Source: Lachnospiraceae bacterium (GTDB lineage Bacteria > Bacillota > Clostridia > Lachnospirales > Lachnospiraceae). Taken from it: 64,000 nucleotides of DNA. The DNA lies in assembly GCA_009911035.1 (NCBI GenBank), contig QXWO01000016.1:34878-98877 (forward strand), given 5' to 3'. Shown here one piece after another: positions 36,916-46,060 of this stretch (within the stretch, counting starts at the first letter, position 1; each line of letters opens with the position of its first letter). The notes under the pieces are model-generated. The model worked only from the letters and a program-made list of their open reading frames with translations. It was not told the origin of the DNA and searched no databases. The position numbers and the translations under genes are program-made.

Positions 36916-38367
36916 ATGAGATTAGAATTTGAATACGGACATGGCACCATGGCGGCAAATCTGCCGGACGATACAGAAGTATTTATACCTGGGGAGACCA
37001 TTCCCGACCCCCCTTACATCCCGGAAGATGAGCTGGAGGCAAAGACCCTCGAGTCTCTTAGAAATCCCATGGGAATGGAGCCTTTATCCAAACTGGCAAA
37101 GAAAGGTTCCAAAGTGACAATTGTATTCCCGGACAGGGTAAAAGGGGGAGAGCAGCCTACTTCCCACAGAAAAATCTCCATCAAACTTATTCTGCAGGAG
37201 CTGTATGACGCAGGGGTGGAAAAAAAGGACATTCTCCTTATCTGTTCCAATGGGCTTCACCGGAAGAATACAGAGCAGGAGATCCGAGGCGTTTTGGGGG
37301 ATGAGCTTTTCAACCAGTTCTGGAACTGTGGACAGATCATCAACCACGACAGCGAAGACTATGAACACCTGGTAGATCTGGGAACCACTGACAGAGGCGA
37401 CCCGGTTCTCATGAACAAATATGTATATGACAGCGATGTGGCTATCTTGATCGGCCATACGCAGGGAAATCCATACGGGGGCTATTCGGGCGGTTACAAA
37501 CACTGCGCTACGGGAATCACCCACTGGCGTTCCATCGCCTCCCACCATGTACCCAAAGTCATGCATCAGAAGGATTTCGTGCCGGTCAGCGGCCATTCCC
37601 TTATGAGAACGAAGTTTGACGAAATCGGCCAGCACATGGAAAAGTGCATGGGCAAGAAGTTTTTCTGCTGTGACGCCGTGCTGGATACTTCTTCCAGACA
37701 GATTGCCATATTCAGCGGTTATGCAGGGGTCATGCAGCCAGAGTCCTGGAAGGTGGCAGATAAAAGAACGTATGTTCCGTTTGCGGAAAAGAAATATGAT
37801 GTGATGATATTTGGAATGCCCCAGTTCTTCCATTATGGGGAAGGCATGGGAACCAACCCTATTATGATGATGCAGGCCCTTTCCGCACAGGTCATCCGCC
37901 ATAAGAGAGTCATGAGTGACAAGTGTGTGATTATCTGCGCTTCCATCTGCAACGGGTATTTCCACGATGAGCTGTGGCCCTACTTAAGGGAAATGTATGA
38001 TATGTTCCAGAAAGACCAGATGAACACTTTGCCGGACATGAACCGTCTGGGAGAATATTTTGCCACAAATCAGGAATATATCCGCAAATACCGCTATACC
38101 AATGCGTTCCATCCCTTCCACGGCTTTTCCATGATTGCCTGCGGACATATTGCGGAAATGAACACCTCCGCCATTTACATCTGCGGCGCCCAGGAGCCGG
38201 GGTATGCAAGGGGAATGGGACTTAAGACCAGAGCTACCATTGAGGAAGCTTTAGAGGATGCAAAAAAGAAATATGTAGGGGAAAATCCCCATATTCTTGC
38301 CCTGCCCCTTACCTTTAAAAAGAGTGCAGTGCACCTGATGATGAAGGACGAAGTGTATAATGGTTGA
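36916..38367 (+). CDS. LarA-family (nickel-pincer racemase superfamily) protein
   Basis: 483 residues with the DUF2088/LarA pattern: SNGLHRKNT (His equivalent to LarA His108), GHTQGNPYGGYSGGYKHC (the His and the Lys that bears the cofactor in LarA), and downstream His pairs. LarA enzymes racemise or epimerise 2-hydroxyacids with a nickel-pyridinium cofactor made by LarB, LarC and LarE; none of those genes is in the window. In this operon it may act on a sugar acid or phospho-sugar acid. Confidence 0.75.
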   Translation: MRLEFEYGHGTMAANLPDDTEVFIPGETIPDPPYIPEDELEAKTLESLRNPMGMEPLSKLAKKGSKVTIVFPDRVKGGEQPTSHRKISIKLILQELYDAGVEKKDILLICSNGLHRKNTEQEIRGVLGDELFNQFWNCGQIINHDSEDYEHLVDLGTTDRGDPVLMNKYVYDSDVAILIGHTQGNPYGGYSGGYKHCATGITHWRSIASHHVPKVMHQKDFVPVSGHSLMRTKFDEIGQHMEKCMGKKFFCCDAVLDTSSRQIAIFSGYAGVMQPESWKVADKRTYVPFAEKKYDVMIFGMPQFFHYGEGMGTNPIMMMQALSAQVIRHKRVMSDKCVIICASICNGYFHDELWPYLREMYDMFQKDQMNTLPDMNRLGEYFATNQEYIRKYRYTNAFHPFHGFSMIACGHIAEMNTSAIYICGAQEPGYARGMGLKTRATIEEALEDAKKKYVGENPHILALPLTFKKSAVHLMMKDEVYNG

Positions 38368-38399
38368 CCCTGTAAAAGTTGTGAAAGGAAGTAAACAAG

Positions 38400-39215
38400 A
38401 TGCATGAATATTATTATTATACCAAAGAAGAACTGCTAAAAAGCCCCAAGATCCCCCTGATCGTCATGGAGGACAATGCAACTGTGTTCCAGTCCATAGC
38501 ACAGGAAATGGCAGACGAAATTGAAAGAAAAAATGCCCTTGGGGAAAAGACCGTGTTTATCTGCCCTGTAGGCCCGGTGGGACAGTATCCTTATTTTGTG
38601 GATATGGTAAACAGCAAAAATATTGACTTGAAAAATGTCTGGTTCATCAACATGGACGAATATTTGACGGACGACAAACAGTGGATTGACAAGGAACACA
38701 GATTAAGCTTTAGAGGATTTATGGACAGGACAGTCTACACCAAAATAAAACCGGAACTGGTTATGCCTGAAAGCCAGAGAGTTTTCCCGGATCCCAATAA
38801 TACCAGCTATATCCCGGAGCTGATTGAAAAATTAGGCGGTGTGGATATTGCTTTCGGCGGTATCGGCATCAACGGCCATGTGGCTTTTAATGAGCCCCAG
38901 GATGATTTGACCGGAGAGGAATTTTTACAGTTAAAGACAAGGGTTCTGGACATTTCTAAGGAGACAAGGGCGGTGAATTCCATCGGGGATTTGAACGGCG
39001 CCTTGGACGATATGCCCCATTTCTGCATCACGATTGGTATCTACGAGATTTCCCATGCAAGAAAGATCCGGCTGGGATGTTTTAGGGACTGGCACAGAAG
39101 CGTGGTGCGCCATGCAGCTTACGGGGAGGCAAACGCCCATTTCCCGGTAAGCCTTTTGCAGAATCATCCCGACATCAACATAAAATTTACGGAATTCGTG
39201 GCAAATCTTCCATAA
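38400..39215 (+). CDS. NagB-like glucosamine-6-phosphate isomerase/deaminase homolog
   Basis: 271 residues, the NagB length. NMDEY matches the loop with catalytic Asp72 of E. coli NagB. The later motif reads GIGINGHVAFNEP, so the position of catalytic Asp141 (in NDGHIAFNEP) is Asn, while His143 and Glu148 are kept. The substrate or reaction may therefore differ from deamination of glucosamine 6-phosphate. It lies 33 bases after the LarA-like gene and 18 before nagA. Confidence 0.8.
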   Translation: MHEYYYYTKEELLKSPKIPLIVMEDNATVFQSIAQEMADEIERKNALGEKTVFICPVGPVGQYPYFVDMVNSKNIDLKNVWFINMDEYLTDDKQWIDKEHRLSFRGFMDRTVYTKIKPELVMPESQRVFPDPNNTSYIPELIEKLGGVDIAFGGIGINGHVAFNEPQDDLTGEEFLQLKTRVLDISKETRAVNSIGDLNGALDDMPHFCITIGIYEISHARKIRLGCFRDWHRSVVRHAAYGEANAHFPVSLLQNHPDINIKFTEFVANLP

Positions 39216-39233
39216 AAGAAAGGGGCAGAACAA

Positions 39234-40382
39234 ATGGAACAGTATATTGTAAATGGCAGCGTATTTATAGACGGAAGTTTTCAGGAAAAGACCATTGGGA
39301 TCGAGGGAGGATGTATTCACATCCTTCCCAAAGAAGAAACACCTGCAGAAGGGGCAGCGGTTTATGATGCCCAGGGGAAAAAAGTAGTGCCCGGCTTTAT
39401 TGACATCCATACCCACGGGGCAGTAGGCGTGGATGTAAATGCAGCAACAGCGGAAGAATTAGGGAAGATCGGCCATTTTATGGCGACCCAGGGAACCACT
39501 TCCTGGCTGTGCTCGGTACTTACGGATACCAAAGAGCAGACCTTATGGTGTATTGACGAGTTTAAGAAGCACAAAGAAATGGAGTGCTCCGGGGCAAACC
39601 TTCTGGGCATTCATTTAGAGGGCCCTTTCCTTGCAAAGGAATTCAAGGGGGCCATGCCGGAACACCTTCTTAAAGATGCGGATGTGGAACTTTTAAAGGA
39701 ATATCAGGAGGCAGCCGGAGGAAATATCAGATATCTGACCGTATCGCCGGAAATTGAAGGCATTGTGGATGCCATTCCCGCCATGAAAGATCTGGGGATC
39801 GTAGTTGCAATCGGCCATTCAGGGGCAGATTATGACACCTCCATGAAAGCCATTGAGAACGGCGCTGCCTCCTGTACCCATATTTTTAACGCAATGAAAC
39901 TGCTTCACCAGCATTTTCCGGCTATTATGGGTGCCGCTCTGGAATCCGATATCTATTGTGAAGCAATCTGCGACGGGCGCCACCTGCATCCAGCAGTGGT
40001 CCGCCTGCTGATCAAGACAAAAGGTCTTGACAAGGTAGTGGCAATCACGGACTCTATCATGGCAGCAGGGCTTCCCGACGGCAATTACAAGCTGGGCGTC
40101 AATGACGTGGTAGTGGTGGACGGAGACGCAAAACTGGCTTCTAACGGGGTACGTGCAGGAAGCACCCTGACTACGGGAGCCGCCCTTAAGAACCTTATGG
40201 CCTTTACGGCCCGTCCCATGGAAGAGATTTTAAGGCTCCTTACAGAGAACCCGGCGAAGCTGATCGGTGTCTTTGACAGGAAGGGGTCCATTGCAGAAGG
40301 AAAAGATGCAGATATTGTTATTCTTGACAGAATGGACAATGTAGTGGATACTTTTGTTATGGGAAAATTAGTGAACAGATGA
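39234..40382 (+). CDS. nagA: N-acetylglucosamine-6-phosphate deacetylase
   Basis: 382-residue amidohydrolase of the NagA family. HTHG at the barrel start, LEGPF, IGHSGAD, THIFNAM, CDGRHLHP and ITDSIMAAG are intact, supporting a working metal-dependent deacetylase. It would remove acetyl from an N-acetyl amino sugar 6-phosphate. Together with the NagB homolog this points to an amino-sugar substrate for the operon. Confidence 0.92.
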   Translation: MEQYIVNGSVFIDGSFQEKTIGIEGGCIHILPKEETPAEGAAVYDAQGKKVVPGFIDIHTHGAVGVDVNAATAEELGKIGHFMATQGTTSWLCSVLTDTKEQTLWCIDEFKKHKEMECSGANLLGIHLEGPFLAKEFKGAMPEHLLKDADVELLKEYQEAAGGNIRYLTVSPEIEGIVDAIPAMKDLGIVVAIGHSGADYDTSMKAIENGAASCTHIFNAMKLLHQHFPAIMGAALESDIYCEAICDGRHLHPAVVRLLIKTKGLDKVVAITDSIMAAGLPDGNYKLGVNDVVVVDGDAKLASNGVRAGSTLTTGAALKNLMAFTARPMEEILRLLTENPAKLIGVFDRKGSIAEGKDADIVILDRMDNVVDTFVMGKLVNR

Positions 40383-40395
40383 AAGGAGATCGGTT

Positions 40396-41553
40396 ATGGC
40401 ATTAGTACCTTTAAGGCCGCTGCTGGAAGCAACGGATAAATATCATTTTGCCCAGGGCGCGTTCAATGTCAATGCTGTTGCCCAGGCAAAAGCAGTCATT
40501 GAAGTACATGAAATGTTCCGCTCCGCAGCAATTTTGCAGGGGGCAGATCTTGCCAACGGTTTTATGGGTGGCAGGAAAGACTTTTTAAACGCAACACTGG
40601 AAGACAAGAAGGCCGGGGCGAAAAATATCGCTGATGCAGTGAAAAAATACGGTGAGCCGTCGCCTATACCGGTAGTGCTCCACTTAGACCACGGCAAGAA
40701 TTTTGATTCGGTAAAGGCCGCTGTTGACGGGGGATATACCTCTGTCATGATTGACGGTTCCTCCCTTCCTTTTGATGAGAATGTGGAACTGACCAGAGAA
40801 GTGGTCAAATACGCCCATGAAAGAGGCATTACGGTGGAAGGAGAGTTGGGCGTGCTGGCAGGAGTGGAAGACCATGTGTTTGCTGCTTCTTCCACTTACA
40901 CGAATCCTTTAAAGGCGGTGGAATTTTTCCGCAAGACCAAAGTGGACGCGCTGGCAATTTCTTACGGAACCATGCACGGCCCTTCTAAGGGAAAAGATGT
41001 AAAGCTGAGAAAAGAAATCGCTGTTGCCATCAAAGAATGCATGAACCACGAAAATATTTTCGGTGTTCTTGTGTCCCACGGTTCTTCCACGGTTCCCAGA
41101 TATATCGTGGATGAAATCAACGGCCTGGGAGGTGATGTCCAGAATGCTTACGGCATCTCCATAGAGGAGTTAAAGCAGGCCATTCCCTGCGGCATAGGCA
41201 AGATCAACGTGGACACGGATATCCGGCTTGCTGTGACCAGGAATATGAAAGAATTTTTCGCCAGCTATCCCGAAAAGCAGGCAAGCCCCTCCATCGGCGG
41301 CATATACGAACTGCTGGAGAAGAATAAGACCCAGGTAGACCCCAGAGTGTTCCTGACGCCCATTATGGACACCCTTATGAAAGGAATCATCCCCGATGAG
41401 GATGTGGCCGCCATCACAGGCTGTATTGAAGCCGGCGTAAAGGAAGTGGTGGGAACCTTGATCGTGCAGTTCGGCTCCGTAGGGAAGGCTCCCTTAGTTG
41501 AGCAGGTAACGCTGGGTGAAATGGCAGAACGTTATAAGAAAGACGGAATTTAA
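40396..41553 (+). CDS. Class II ketose-bisphosphate aldolase
   Basis: 385 residues, longer than GatY/Fba (about 285). Zinc-site and catalytic motifs HLDHGKNFD, EGELGVLAG, YGTMHGP, LVSHGSST and KINVDTD are visible. A C-terminal extension of about 60 residues follows. It would split a ketose 1,6-bisphosphate to triose phosphates, completing the route from the PFK-like enzyme. Last gene of the operon. Confidence 0.9.
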   Translation: MALVPLRPLLEATDKYHFAQGAFNVNAVAQAKAVIEVHEMFRSAAILQGADLANGFMGGRKDFLNATLEDKKAGAKNIADAVKKYGEPSPIPVVLHLDHGKNFDSVKAAVDGGYTSVMIDGSSLPFDENVELTREVVKYAHERGITVEGELGVLAGVEDHVFAASSTYTNPLKAVEFFRKTKVDALAISYGTMHGPSKGKDVKLRKEIAVAIKECMNHENIFGVLVSHGSSTVPRYIVDEINGLGGDVQNAYGISIEELKQAIPCGIGKINVDTDIRLAVTRNMKEFFASYPEKQASPSIGGIYELLEKNKTQVDPRVFLTPIMDTLMKGIIPDEDVAAITGCIEAGVKEVVGTLIVQFGSVGKAPLVEQVTLGEMAERYKKDGI

Positions 41554-41617
41554 ATAAAAATATAGGCCCCCTTTTGGGCCGGCAGGGATGTGCGGCAGGT
41601 ATGAAAAAATTTCATAC

Positions 41618-41646
41618 TGTCTAAATAGCAGATTTTCCAATATAAT
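41618..41646 (+). promoter_or_regulatory. Promoter of the sulfonate-type ABC operon
   Basis: TATAAT at 41641-41646 with a weak -35 (TGTCTA) 17 bases upstream, in the gap after the aldolase gene. The transcript leader would include the hairpin at 41660-41684. Confidence 0.5.
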
Positions 41647-41659
41647 GTAGATAAAATGT

Positions 41660-41684
41660 AGCAGTCCGGTTTATCCGGACTGCT
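41660..41684 (+). promoter_or_regulatory. Leader hairpin
   Basis: Perfect 10-bp stem AGCAGTCCGG/CCGGACTGCT with a five-base loop, 39 bases before the permease ATG and without a T run. It may stabilise or regulate the mRNA start. Confidence 0.5.
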
Positions 41685-41723
41685 GCGAAGGTGCTCATAA
41701 AGTAAAAAGAAAGGAAAACTGCT

Positions 41724-42503
41724 ATGAAAGAAAAAAACAAAGGTAGTAAAATCCCCGACAAAGTGTGGCTGCTCATTTCTTTTGCAGTAGCTATGGTTTT
41801 GTGGTATTTGTTGTCCCTGAATCCCAAGACGGCCAGAAGCTTTCCCAATATTGTAGTGACCATAAAGGCCACCCAGACAATGCTTGAAAGAGGAGTTTTC
41901 TGGAAGGATATCCAGAGCAGCCTGATTTCCGTCAGCGCCGGATTTGTTCTTGGTTTCATTTTATCGCTCCCTACTGCGATTCTGATGGCATGGTACCGCC
42001 CGGTACGGAATATCATTGAACCCTGGATTCAGTTCGTGAGGAATATTCCCCCCCTTGCATACGTACCACTGGTAGTTATTTCTGCCGGAGTAGGAAGGAA
42101 GCCCCAGATTATCGTTATTACCATCGCAACTTTTCTGATTATGACAATTACCATTTATCAGGGCGTTATCAACATTGACGAAACGCTGATCAAAGCCGCC
42201 AGAGTGCTTGGGGCTACAGACAAGGATATTTTCCTGCGGGTCATTGCACCTGCGACCCTGCCATTTATCATGACAGCAGTCAGGCTGGGCGCATCAGTTG
42301 CCCTGACAACACTGATAGCGGCAGAATCCACAGGCGCCAGTGCCGGTCTGGGGATGCGTATCCGTTCCCTGAATAACAGTTTTGAGTCGGAACCCATGCT
42401 GCTGTATATTATCATTATTGGCATCATAGGTATTACCGTAGAAAAGGTGATCAAATTATTAGAAAGGAAGTTGACGGGATGGCAGGAGAAGAGAGAAATA
42501 TAA
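41724..42503 (+). CDS. ABC transporter permease (nitrate/sulfonate/taurine type)
   Basis: 259 residues, about six membrane helices, with the coupling motif AARVLGATDKDIFLRVIAPATLP. SsuC/TauC-type permease. It overlaps the ATPase gene by 25 bases, so production is coupled. Confidence 0.9.
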   Translation: MKEKNKGSKIPDKVWLLISFAVAMVLWYLLSLNPKTARSFPNIVVTIKATQTMLERGVFWKDIQSSLISVSAGFVLGFILSLPTAILMAWYRPVRNIIEPWIQFVRNIPPLAYVPLVVISAGVGRKPQIIVITIATFLIMTITIYQGVINIDETLIKAARVLGATDKDIFLRVIAPATLPFIMTAVRLGASVALTTLIAAESTGASAGLGMRIRSLNNSFESEPMLLYIIIIGIIGITVEKVIKLLERKLTGWQEKREI

Positions 42504-43270
42504 AACTGAAAATTGAAAATGTTAAAAAAATCTATAACTCCCGGAATGGCGAAATGATTGCCTTAAACGGCGTGAATCTGAATATTGCTGAAAATGAGTT
42601 TATCTGCGTGGTAGGTCCTTCCGGGTGTGGAAAATCCACCCTTCTTAATATTATTGCAGGTTTGCTGGAACCTACTTCCGGGAATGTATACTGCGATGGC
42701 AAGAAGGTGGTAGGAACCGGGACGGAGAGAGGCGTTGTATTCCAGCAGTATGCACTGTTCCCCTGGATGACCGTAAAGAAAAATGTTATGTTCGGTTTAA
42801 ATCTTCAGGGGATCAAGGGTGAAGAAGCGGAAGAAAGGGCCATGAAGTACATAAAGATGGTGCAGCTTGAAGACTTCCTCAACCACTATCCCAAAGAGCT
42901 CTCCGGCGGTATGAAGCAGAGGGTCGCCATAGCAAGGGCTTATGCGGTAAATCCTTCCGTTCTTTTAATGGATGAGCCTTTTGGCGCACTGGATGCCCAG
43001 ACTAGGACCCAGCTCCAGTCGGAACTGTTGGAAACATGGGAGAAGGAGCAGAAGACATGTTTCTTTATCACCCATGATGTGGATGAGGCTATTATTCTTG
43101 CCCAGAAAGTTATCATCATGAGCGCAAGGCCGGGACGGATCAAGGAAATCGTGGATATCAACATTCCCTATCCCAGGACCCAGGAAACCAAGATGTCCCC
43201 TGAATTCCTTGATTTGAAGAACCATATCTGGGGACAGGTATATCACGAATATCTGGAAGTAAGAAAATAA
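42479..43270 (+). CDS. ABC transporter ATP-binding protein (SsuB/TauB type)
   Basis: 263 residues with Walker A GPSGCGKST, signature LSGGMKQR, Walker B VLLMDEPFGALD and VTHDVDEA-like switch (ITHDVDEA). It belongs to the nitrate/sulfonate/taurine group. The start ATG lies inside the permease gene. Confidence 0.93.
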   Translation: MAGEERNIKLKIENVKKIYNSRNGEMIALNGVNLNIAENEFICVVGPSGCGKSTLLNIIAGLLEPTSGNVYCDGKKVVGTGTERGVVFQQYALFPWMTVKKNVMFGLNLQGIKGEEAEERAMKYIKMVQLEDFLNHYPKELSGGMKQRVAIARAYAVNPSVLLMDEPFGALDAQTRTQLQSELLETWEKEQKTCFFITHDVDEAIILAQKVIIMSARPGRIKEIVDINIPYPRTQETKMSPEFLDLKNHIWGQVYHEYLEVRK

Positions 43271-43340
43271 AAGGATAGTTAATGGTCTGGCAAATCCCGG
43301 ACTTTTATCTATAGAAAGTTTATCATAAGGAGGATCAAAA

Positions 43341-44450
43341 ATGAAAAAAGTATTAAGCATACTGCTTACAGCGGCAATGATAGCAACCCTTGCCGGCTGC
43401 GGCGGTAAAGAAGAACCGGCGGCATCCGCACAGGAACCCGTTAAAGAGGAAGCGCCTGCACAGGAAGCTGAACCTGCACCTGAGGCAGAGGCGGAAGCAC
43501 CGGAAGAAGCAGAAGCAGCGCCGGAAGCCAGCGAAAGCTATGAACCTGTTACATTGAAAGTGGCATATATGCCTAACTACGGAAGCCTCTGGTCAGTGCT
43601 TACCGCACAGCAAAAAGGCTATTTTGAAGAAGTAGGCATTACGGTAGAAATGGTTGAGTTTGCAGACGGCCCTACAATTATTGCAGCTATGGAATCAGGC
43701 AGCATTGACGTGGGCTATATCGGCCAGGGTGCACATAAGCTGTGTATCAACGGACAGGCTTCTATCTTTGCACTTTCCCATATTTCCAATGGTGATGCCC
43801 TTATCGGCGGCGCTGGGATCACAAAAGTAGAAGATTTGGCAGGCAAGAAGGTTGCTTATTCATCAGGAAGCTCCAGCGAGGATATTCTTGTAAATTCCTT
43901 AACGGCAGCAGGCATGACAATGGATGATATTGAAGCAGTGGATATGGACGCATCAGCAATCGTTACAGCAATGCTCTCCGGCGGTGTTGACGCCTGCGCT
44001 ACATGGTCACCCAACAGCCTTAAGATTCTTGAGGAGATGAGCGATGCAACGAAGCTGACAGACAACATGTCCTTTAAGGATACCACGATTTCCCTTGCAA
44101 GCTGGATCGTAATGCCTTCCTATGCAGAGCGGAATAAAGATATTCTGGTAAGATTCACAAAGGCACTCTTTAAAGCAATGGATTATGCGGCAGATGCAAA
44201 CTACGAAGAAGTTTCCCAGTATGTGGCAACTCAGGTAGCACAGGATTATGACAGCGTATTTGCACAGAGAGGCGACGCTGACTGGCTCACAGGCAAAGAA
44301 GTTTCCGAAGGCGCAGCAAACGGCCAGGTGGAAAGCTATTACGAGACACAGAAGCAGGGATTTGTTGCAGCAGGTGCTGTAGAAGCTGACCCTGTTCCGG
44401 CAGTTGCTGATTATGTAATGCTGGATGTAATGATCGAGGCAGGAAAATAG
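43341..44450 (+). CDS. SsuA/NMT1-like substrate-binding lipoprotein
   Basis: 369 residues, AAGGAGG ahead of the ATG. A lipoprotein signal ends LAGC (Cys20), followed by a Glu/Pro/Ala-rich linker (about 25-70) and a type II binding fold of the sulfonate/nitrate group ([36 protein letters not shown]). The ligand could be a sulfonate, taurine-like or pyrimidine compound. The same domain reappears in the chemoreceptor fusion at 46776. Confidence 0.88.
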   Translation: MKKVLSILLTAAMIATLAGCGGKEEPAASAQEPVKEEAPAQEAEPAPEAEAEAPEEAEAAPEASESYEPVTLKVAYMPNYGSLWSVLTAQQKGYFEEVGITVEMVEFADGPTIIAAMESGSIDVGYIGQGAHKLCINGQASIFALSHISNGDALIGGAGITKVEDLAGKKVAYSSGSSSEDILVNSLTAAGMTMDDIEAVDMDASAIVTAMLSGGVDACATWSPNSLKILEEMSDATKLTDNMSFKDTTISLASWIVMPSYAERNKDILVRFTKALFKAMDYAADANYEEVSQYVATQVAQDYDSVFAQRGDADWLTGKEVSEGAANGQVESYYETQKQGFVAAGAVEADPVPAVADYVMLDVMIEAGK

Positions 44451-44480
44451 TAAAAGCCTGAAAATTTATAATGTCATGGA

Positions 44481-44509
44481 TTGAGAGTAGTCTGCCTTTG
44501 TGGTATACT
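44481..44509 (+). promoter_or_regulatory. Promoter of the two-component operon
   Basis: TTGAGA, 17-base spacer, TATACT with an upstream TGG, 52 bases before the kinase start. TTGAGAG and CTCTCAA (44481-44487 and 44511-44517) form an inverted repeat spanning the promoter, a possible operator. Confidence 0.65.
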
Positions 44510-44560
44510 GCTCTCAAACCATATTGAAAGAAGACAGGGAGAAAAGGAGCGTGTGCAGGT

Positions 44561-46057
44561 ATGCTGATTTTACTGCTGGGAGCGTTTATGGTTGCTTCCG
44601 GTTATGTTCTGCTTAGGAAAAGAAGCATAGAATCCTTTTTCCTTTCGGGAATGTGCATCAGTCTTATGCTTGAGTTTACCGGCATTTTGATTTTCGCAGC
44701 CAAAAAGGGCGGCTATTCCAGACAGATCCTGGAATTTTTGTTTGTGTCCATGGAGCTTAAGACAAAAATCCAGTATTTAGTAATTCCATTAGATTTGATT
44801 GGTTATATGATTGCATTAGGAAGATATCTTTTTCCTTTTTTCCTTTTGCAGATGGCCATGCGGTATTCAATGATTTCTTTCATAAGGCAGGATCCTTTGA
44901 TTAAGAAGATATCTGCCATTCTGCCAGTTCTTTCCCTGATTTTGTATTATCCGGAAATTTATAAAGCTGTTATAGCCTGGAAGCCGGAAGTACAGGATTT
45001 TATTGTGAATTTTTCGTATTTTTGGATTTGGCTGTACATTTTAGCTGCCATTCTACTGCTGGTTATCGAATATTTATCCATAACTATGGTGTTTTTCCGC
45101 AGACAGTTCAGCCTAATCGTCATTTATATGATCACCATGTCGGGGCTGTATCTTTTTTACTGCGGCCAGGACCCAGGGCAGGTATACCGTTTTTATAGTT
45201 CTTCCTATAAGTGGAAAAGGGGAATCGGCTATTTACAGTATATTTGGGATATCAAAGCTTATTACCTGCTGATCCTGATAAATGTGATCTGTGGTATTTT
45301 GGGATTTATCAGTCTGCTTCGCTATACCCAGGAAAATTATGCCAGTGATATGGAAGATGTGGTCATGGAACGGAAGTATAATACGGCCCGGGTGGGCACT
45401 TTAGTATTTGTCCATAGTACCAAGAACCAGCTTCTGGCCAACAGGGTTATTTTTAAAAGGATAAACAGCCTTGACATGACACAGCCGGAGGGCACCCGGA
45501 AAATGCGGGAATATGTGGAAACCCTGGAGAGCATCAACGAAGCTTTGCTGGAACGGATGGAAGAGTTGTACCGCTCTGTGAAATCCAGTTCTATTGTGAT
45601 GGTTTCCTGCTCTCTGGAAGAAATAGCGGGCAATGCCCTGAACCGGTTTTATGATAAATGCCCGAATGCTTTTGTGGAAGTTTCGCTGGAATCCAATGCG
45701 GCGGTGCTGGCGGATAAAGCCCACCTTTGTGAAGCCATTTATAACCTGCTGGTTAATGCCCAGGATGCGGTTGAGGCGGCGGAGCGGGGAGCGGAAGGGA
45801 AGATCTCCCTGTTAAGCCATGACGAAAGGCTGTATACTGTAATTGAAATAAAAGACAATGGTGTGGGGATTCCCAAGGGGTTGGTAAAAAAGATATTTGA
45901 CCCTTTTTATACCAGCAAAAACAGAAACCATAACTGGGGCATGGGCCTTTACTATGTGAGAGCAATTGTAAAAGGCCATTTGGGGAGCCTTAGAGTGGAG
46001 AGCAGGGAAGGCAAGGGCAGCAGCTTTTATATATTACTGCCCAAGTATGAACGTTAG
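44561..46057 (+). CDS. Membrane sensor histidine kinase
   Basis: 498 residues. Seven or eight hydrophobic segments fill residues 1-270 with no large extracellular domain. The DHp box VHSTKNQL has the likely phosphoacceptor His285, and the ATPase domain shows NLLVNAQDAVEAA (N-box), DNGVGI and GMGLYYV. Its promoter lies just upstream and its response regulator starts three bases after it. The signal may come from the neighbouring transporter or its ligand. Confidence 0.88.
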   Translation: MLILLLGAFMVASGYVLLRKRSIESFFLSGMCISLMLEFTGILIFAAKKGGYSRQILEFLFVSMELKTKIQYLVIPLDLIGYMIALGRYLFPFFLLQMAMRYSMISFIRQDPLIKKISAILPVLSLILYYPEIYKAVIAWKPEVQDFIVNFSYFWIWLYILAAILLLVIEYLSITMVFFRRQFSLIVIYMITMSGLYLFYCGQDPGQVYRFYSSSYKWKRGIGYLQYIWDIKAYYLLILINVICGILGFISLLRYTQENYASDMEDVVMERKYNTARVGTLVFVHSTKNQLLANRVIFKRINSLDMTQPEGTRKMREYVETLESINEALLERMEELYRSVKSSSIVMVSCSLEEIAGNALNRFYDKCPNAFVEVSLESNAAVLADKAHLCEAIYNLLVNAQDAVEAAERGAEGKISLLSHDERLYTVIEIKDNGVGIPKGLVKKIFDPFYTSKNRNHNWGMGLYYVRAIVKGHLGSLRVESREGKGSSFYILLPKYER

Positions 46058-46060
46058 GAA

